Assembly (NCBI GenBank): GCA_964019425.1
Contig: OZ025796.1
Location: forward strand, 1,178,001-1,242,000
Direction: 5' to 3'
Length of the DNA stretch: 64,000 bases
DNA from: Flectonema sp. DT1601
Lineage: Eukaryota > Euglenozoa > Diplonemea > Diplonemida > Diplonemidae
Under the pieces are notes generated by a model that saw nothing but the letters and a program-made list of their open reading frames with translations, was not told the DNA's origin and made no database searches. The translations under genes and the position numbers were made by a program. This document shows, piece after piece, positions 60,112-64,000 of the stretch. Numbering within the stretch: position 1 is the first letter of the stretch; the number at the start of each line of letters is the position of its first letter.

Positions 60112-61206
60112 ATGAGCGTCGAAAAACAGGTGCTCCTCGCGGGCACTAAGGTAATGTACCCGTTAGTAGGTTTGGGTACTTGGAAGTCACCAGCTGGTAA
60201 AACTGGTGAAGCAGTGAAAGCCGCAGTCCGAGCTGGGTACAGAATGATTGACACAGCAAACGACTACAACAACGAACACGAGATTGGAATTGCTCTCAAA
60301 GAACTCTTCGATGCTGGGGAGGTAAAGAGAGAGGAGCTATTTATCCAGTCGAAGTTGTGGAATGCAAACCACCGGCCGCAGAATGCAGAGAAAGACTTAC
60401 ACGCGACACTAAAAGATCTACAAATTGACTACCTCGACGCTTACTTGATACATTGGCCAATGGCTTGTCCTGCTCTTCCAGATGGAAGCCGTCACGGGGT
60501 TAGAGAATCTGGTGCCGCGCCAGGTCTTTACTCTGATGAACGTCCTGGTGGAGGCTGTTGGATGTTTCCACTTGATGATGAAGGAAAGTACTGTTCTGAT
60601 AACGATCATCATTACACTACTACTTGGAAATGGATGGAAACACAAGTTGAGAAGAAACTAGTCCGTTCTATTGGTGTTTGTAACTTCAACAAACGTCAGC
60701 TTACAGAACTTCTTAATATAGCAACTGTCCCCGTGTCGATAGTTCAGAATGAAATTCATCCTTACAATCAACAAAAAGATTATATCGATTTCTGTAAACA
60801 CAACAAAGTTCTGGTCCAAGCATTCTCACCACTCGGGTCATCAGACCGTCCTAGTTGTTACAGAAAGACTGATGACCCTCCGAGTGTGATGGAGAATTCT
60901 GTTATTACAGCTATTGCTGAAGAGTTAGGAAGGACTCCTGCTCAAGTTATTGTCAGATGGCATCTTCAAAGAGGTGTTTCTTGTGTACCGAAATCAATTA
61001 CTCCGTCGAGAGTGGAATCGAACTACAAAGTCTGGGATTTTGAACTCAACCGTGAACACATGGACAAGATTGGTGATCTTAATATCGGATGGCACTTCTT
61101 ACTTTGGGAAGACACTTCAATGCACCCTGACTACCCTTTCAGAGATGAGATTCCCCCAAACTTCAAACCTGGTAAGGCACCACTTGCTACGACTACTGCT
61201 TCTTAG
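60112..61206 (+). CDS. Aldo-keto reductase
   Basis: 364 residues, single exon, slightly longer than the usual 310-330. It is an NADPH-dependent carbonyl reductase with a TIM-barrel fold. The catalytic set is visible: Asp and Tyr in RMIDTANDYNNEHEIG, Lys in FIQSKLWN, and His in YLIHWPMACP. The cofactor-binding end has VCNFNKRQL, VQNEIHPYNQQ, and VPKSITPSRVESN. An insertion of about 50 residues after the His strand (SRHGVRESGAAPGLYSDERP...) is Gly/His-rich and is the unusual part. It would sit in a barrel-top loop that shapes substrate choice. Start 60112 is the first ATG after the acceptor-like TTTTCAG at 60086. Confidence 0.92.
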   Translation: MSVEKQVLLAGTKVMYPLVGLGTWKSPAGKTGEAVKAAVRAGYRMIDTANDYNNEHEIGIALKELFDAGEVKREELFIQSKLWNANHRPQNAEKDLHATLKDLQIDYLDAYLIHWPMACPALPDGSRHGVRESGAAPGLYSDERPGGGCWMFPLDDEGKYCSDNDHHYTTTWKWMETQVEKKLVRSIGVCNFNKRQLTELLNIATVPVSIVQNEIHPYNQQKDYIDFCKHNKVLVQAFSPLGSSDRPSCYRKTDDPPSVMENSVITAIAEELGRTPAQVIVRWHLQRGVSCVPKSITPSRVESNYKVWDFELNREHMDKIGDLNIGWHFLLWEDTSMHPDYPFRDEIPPNFKPGKAPLATTTAS

Positions 61207-61669
61207 GAATTTAAAATTTAAAAAAAAAAAAAAAAAAAAATGAAAATGTTTTTATTTTATTTTTTCGTGCATTTCATTATTTTTTGTGAAAAGAAAAGAA
61301 AAGAAAACTTGAAAGCAATGTTTTATAGAACAGAGTCCAACAGCTGTGATTCTGACACTACACAACCACAGCCGACCGCAGTTGTACCTACTCACGGTTG
61401 GGAAGAGTAGCAGCCATCGTGTGTCATAAGAAGGATGTCTTTATTTATGTTTCAAATATTACACACCGATTGTCAGTATTCACATTTATGAGAGATATGA
61501 CTTTTCCGTGTCCCTGCTTCGTACGATGACAACAAAAGAATAAAAAATAAAAATAAAAAAAAATAAATTCATTCCTTTCCTAATTATATGGAACTAGGTA
61601 ATACTCTGAGGAAAGACAGATTTGAAGTCTTTTTGCTATGCTTTTGTGGGAATTTGAAGGGAGAAGGGG

Positions 61670-61705
<36 letters not shown>

Positions 61706-62228
61706 CAAGAAAACAACAACGAAAAACCTTAACACTCACACTCGCTATTTTAAACATGTTCACATTCCGATCCAGAGAAAGTATTTATGATTACAGTAAT
61801 TATCAATAATATGGGTGTATGGAAAACTTGGAATATAACAATTTCGTAAATAAAAGAAGATAGTCAATTCTCGGGATCCGTTGGGTTGGATAGTAGGCTC
61901 GACTGCGAACAAGTAAAAACGTTTTGTGTGTGTCCGTAAAGGGGTTTTTCTGATTTCCGACTGGCAGCGCCAAGCCCTATGCAGGTGATTCTTTAACTCC
62001 ATTATACTTCACCCCTCAGGAATTACCGAACAAGATCAAAAGGCTCAATTATATATTTTTTTTTTCAGACTTTTATCCTAAACCCTGTCACCATTTAGTA
62101 ATGTAACGAGGGTTTGAAGAAAAAAAAAAAAGATGAATTATTATTTTCATTTTATTGCTTAAAGAGTGTTACCACTACCTCATCATAACAACAATTGTAT
62201 TTCGAAGTAAAAAGAGACAACACAAAAA
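61207..62228. other. Intergenic spacer before the secreted-protein gene
   Basis: A and T runs (for example 61673-61700); no gene. TTTTTTTTTCAG ends at 62069, 160 bp before the next start. Confidence 0.5.
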
Positions 62229-63410
62229 ATGACTGCAGTCATCATCTCAATTATTATGACGTGTGCGGTCAGTCCTCCAGAAGTACCTCCGCAGTTTACT
62301 TCGAACGTCGAACAAATAACATCGTTCTCTAATGAAAAATGGATTTCTGGTTCTCTTGTATATGATCGATCTCATAGTAGACTTAAACTTTATTCATCAA
62401 ACTTAATGGGAGTAGCACCAGTGCAGTGGGAAGGAACACCTTTAGCATGGTCGAATTGGACCCAATGGACTGTTTCTGATGGTACGTATTACAGTGGGGA
62501 GGGTCAATATAGAAAGTTAATACCTGCTGATCAGTTTAATGACATGTTTTCATGGGTTGGTGGTTCTAGTTTTTCAGGTACGACAACCATTCGAAATATC
62601 ACAACTGATGTTTGGTCACTATTCTCTTCAACAAGTAGACTTCAATACTATGTCACACCAGCTGGGATTCCAATTCGTTATGTTGCGAATGCGTCATTTC
62701 CGTTTTTGCCTGGAACTCCACCAATATGGCAGAATACAACTATCGATTTCATGACGTACACGCCGGTAGCGAATCCTTCTGAATTTGCTGATTTTAATAA
62801 AAGTAAAGCATTGCATCCAACGCGATGCCCTCCACCTCAAGATCTGACTCCGATAGTACTCGACATGTACATCTTTCATCCGAGTCGTTATTACAACATA
62901 TCTGGTCAGGATACTGCTGATGCTGTTGGTGATGCTGCCTTTGTGTGCTTTGATTTTCTTAATAACAATACTAAAAATGATAATTATTCCGTTATATCAT
63001 TGTACAGTGTGGAAGTATACCCTCAATTCGGTCAATATAAACTCTGCAACCACTACAATCCTTCTGTTTGTATCGGTGATGAACCTATTCTTGTTGGGAG
63101 AGAAGGAGGTTTGTCATTCGGTGAGTTTGGAGGTCAGTGTACATCAAATAATCTGACTGGTAGTTGGTATTCTCTTCCTCCTGCTGGTTTATGTGTTAAT
63201 GACAGTAGGCCAACCTCTCCAGATGTATGCACCTGGAGGATAATTAAAAAAGTAAAAACGATTGACTCAAAATGTCTTACGCAACGAGGAATGCTTTCAG
63301 CTTGTTCTGAAGATGTCAGACTTCCGTATCCAAAAGCGACAAAAATTTTTGTAACCGCATTTAATGAAGATGATCCTTCTAAGGGAGGATGTCCTCCATA
63401 TTCTAACTGA
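62229..63410 (+). CDS. Secreted glycoprotein, possibly ependymin-like
   Basis: 393 residues, single exon. A short hydrophobic N-terminus (MTAVIISIIMTCAVS) may be a signal peptide. The body is rich in N-glycosylation sequons (NWT, NIT, NAS, NTT, NIS, NYS, NLT) and has paired cysteines, so it is probably exported. The first 210 residues (SFSNEKWISGSLVYDRSHSR, then WSLFSSTSRLQYYVTPAGIP, FMTYTPVANPSEFADF and a CPPP) recall ependymin-related proteins, including the WxG...YD opening and the TPxGxP and F..P..C segments. The C-terminal part is not recognised. No membrane helix is seen at the end. Confidence 0.6.
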   Translation: MTAVIISIIMTCAVSPPEVPPQFTSNVEQITSFSNEKWISGSLVYDRSHSRLKLYSSNLMGVAPVQWEGTPLAWSNWTQWTVSDGTYYSGEGQYRKLIPADQFNDMFSWVGGSSFSGTTTIRNITTDVWSLFSSTSRLQYYVTPAGIPIRYVANASFPFLPGTPPIWQNTTIDFMTYTPVANPSEFADFNKSKALHPTRCPPPQDLTPIVLDMYIFHPSRYYNISGQDTADAVGDAAFVCFDFLNNNTKNDNYSVISLYSVEVYPQFGQYKLCNHYNPSVCIGDEPILVGREGGLSFGEFGGQCTSNNLTGSWYSLPPAGLCVNDSRPTSPDVCTWRIIKKVKTIDSKCLTQRGMLSACSEDVRLPYPKATKIFVTAFNEDDPSKGGCPPYSN

Positions 63411-64000
63411 GGGAACTCTTTAACTTATTAACTTCTCTCTTTTCAGTTCTTTCTGTTGATCCTTTTTGACCAAACACTTAGACATGCGGTGTTGATGTGT
63501 AAGGTAGAATAGAGCTGATTGAAATCTCAATTTTTCCGTCACTGTCTTCCAAATGCTAGCGATAATTTGTATTCTTTTATCTTCGGTCCTCCAAAAGATT
63601 AATTCTGAAATCCTTCGAGGGTTCTTTGTGGTAAAACAATCCATCGTGTAGTTGTTATTGTTGATTTAATTTTTTTTTTTTTTTTTTGTCGTCTCTTTTC
63701 ATCATCTATTTTAGAAGAGACTAGAAAAAGTCATGTCTCCCCTTTCTTCCGTTACCTAGCCTGCTATGGAGGTATTTTTTTGTGTTTTAAACATTTTCAA
63801 TTGTTGGACTTGTAATCCTCTTATCCTGTTAGGGGATCGGGTTCGACATAAAGTCGGGCTTGCTAACTATAACTATAGTACTCCGATGGACATTAGGAAA
63901 TCAGTTTTTTATTGATAAATCTGTTATCTAACCTCCGATGTGGAGGTATTTTTGTATTTTAGTGGTACTTCAATCATAAGAACATATTCTTTTTGTAAAC
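63411..64000. other. 3' flank with a short duplicated motif
   Basis: No gene is seen. A motif like CTA.CCT..GATG.GGAGGTATTTTT occurs twice (about 63757-63790 and 63928-63958). AGGGGATCGGGTTCGACATAAAG near 63833 resembles a B box, but no tRNA fold is possible. Confidence 0.4.

Noticed and set aside
24874-63644. Many - strand frames opposite the host genes
   Set aside because: They overlap well-supported + strand genes and show no motifs of their own.
63805-63865. tRNA-Thr-like sequence (GGACTTGTAATCC followed by a GGTTCGAC box)
   Set aside because: The T-arm does not pair and there is no D-arm or acceptor stem.

Overview
This is a nuclear segment of an AT-rich unicellular eukaryote. The evidence is GT-AG introns of 61-96 bp, a nuclear gene for a mitochondrial ribosomal protein, a eukaryotic DNA ligase I, a MAP3K, a tubulin-tyrosine-ligase relative and a eukaryotic tRNA-Leu. 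The lineage cannot be fixed from sequence alone. All sixteen host protein genes I accept lie on the + strand over about 39 kb. Nearly all have a pyrimidine tract ending in AG shortly before the start codon. That layout resembles genomes with polycistronic transcription and spliced-leader trans-splicing (for example Euglenozoa), but this is an inference.

Positions 1-23,000 are a repeat and transposon landscape. It opens with 3.8 apparently identical copies of a 1,540-bp tandem unit. A hairpin-rich minisatellite follows (about 42 units of roughly 110-150 bp, in six stretches), punctuated by a roughly 400-bp block present three times. DNA transposons sit inside this array: piggyBac-like copies at 6375 and 20105, a TA-flanked element with about 190-bp inverted repeats (11301-13083), and a Mutator-like element with a perfect 9-bp target duplication (17386-19820). 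The 1,540-bp unit, the block and a sequence nested in the second piggyBac share a small hairpin whose stem changes in a compensatory way around a constant CAAAA loop. This is the strongest hint of an undescribed structured RNA family here.

Positions 23,000-24,085 hold degraded material, including a fossil of a protein-primed DNA polymerase of Polinton type.

Positions 24,086-63,410 are gene territory. In order: a UBZ/UBA protein; a spartin-like senescence-domain protein; FGAM synthase (purine synthesis, four exons); a membrane-anchored tubulin-tyrosine-ligase-like protein; a small two-exon gene of unknown function; a DEAD-box-type helicase; a PLP-dependent serine/threonine dehydratase; a third piggyBac copy; an SLC5-type sodium symporter; DNA ligase I; tRNA-Leu(UAG) on the - strand; a ubiquitin-like/ankyrin protein; mitochondrial ribosomal protein uL11m with long extensions; a PB1-domain MAP3K; an LRR/EF-hand protein; a single-pass membrane protein with a cytoplasmic WW domain; an aldo-keto reductase; and a secreted ependymin-like glycoprotein. 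The genes are functionally mixed, so shared orientation reflects genome organisation and not one pathway. Intergenic DNA is rich in A and T runs, with a few short dispersed or structured repeats.
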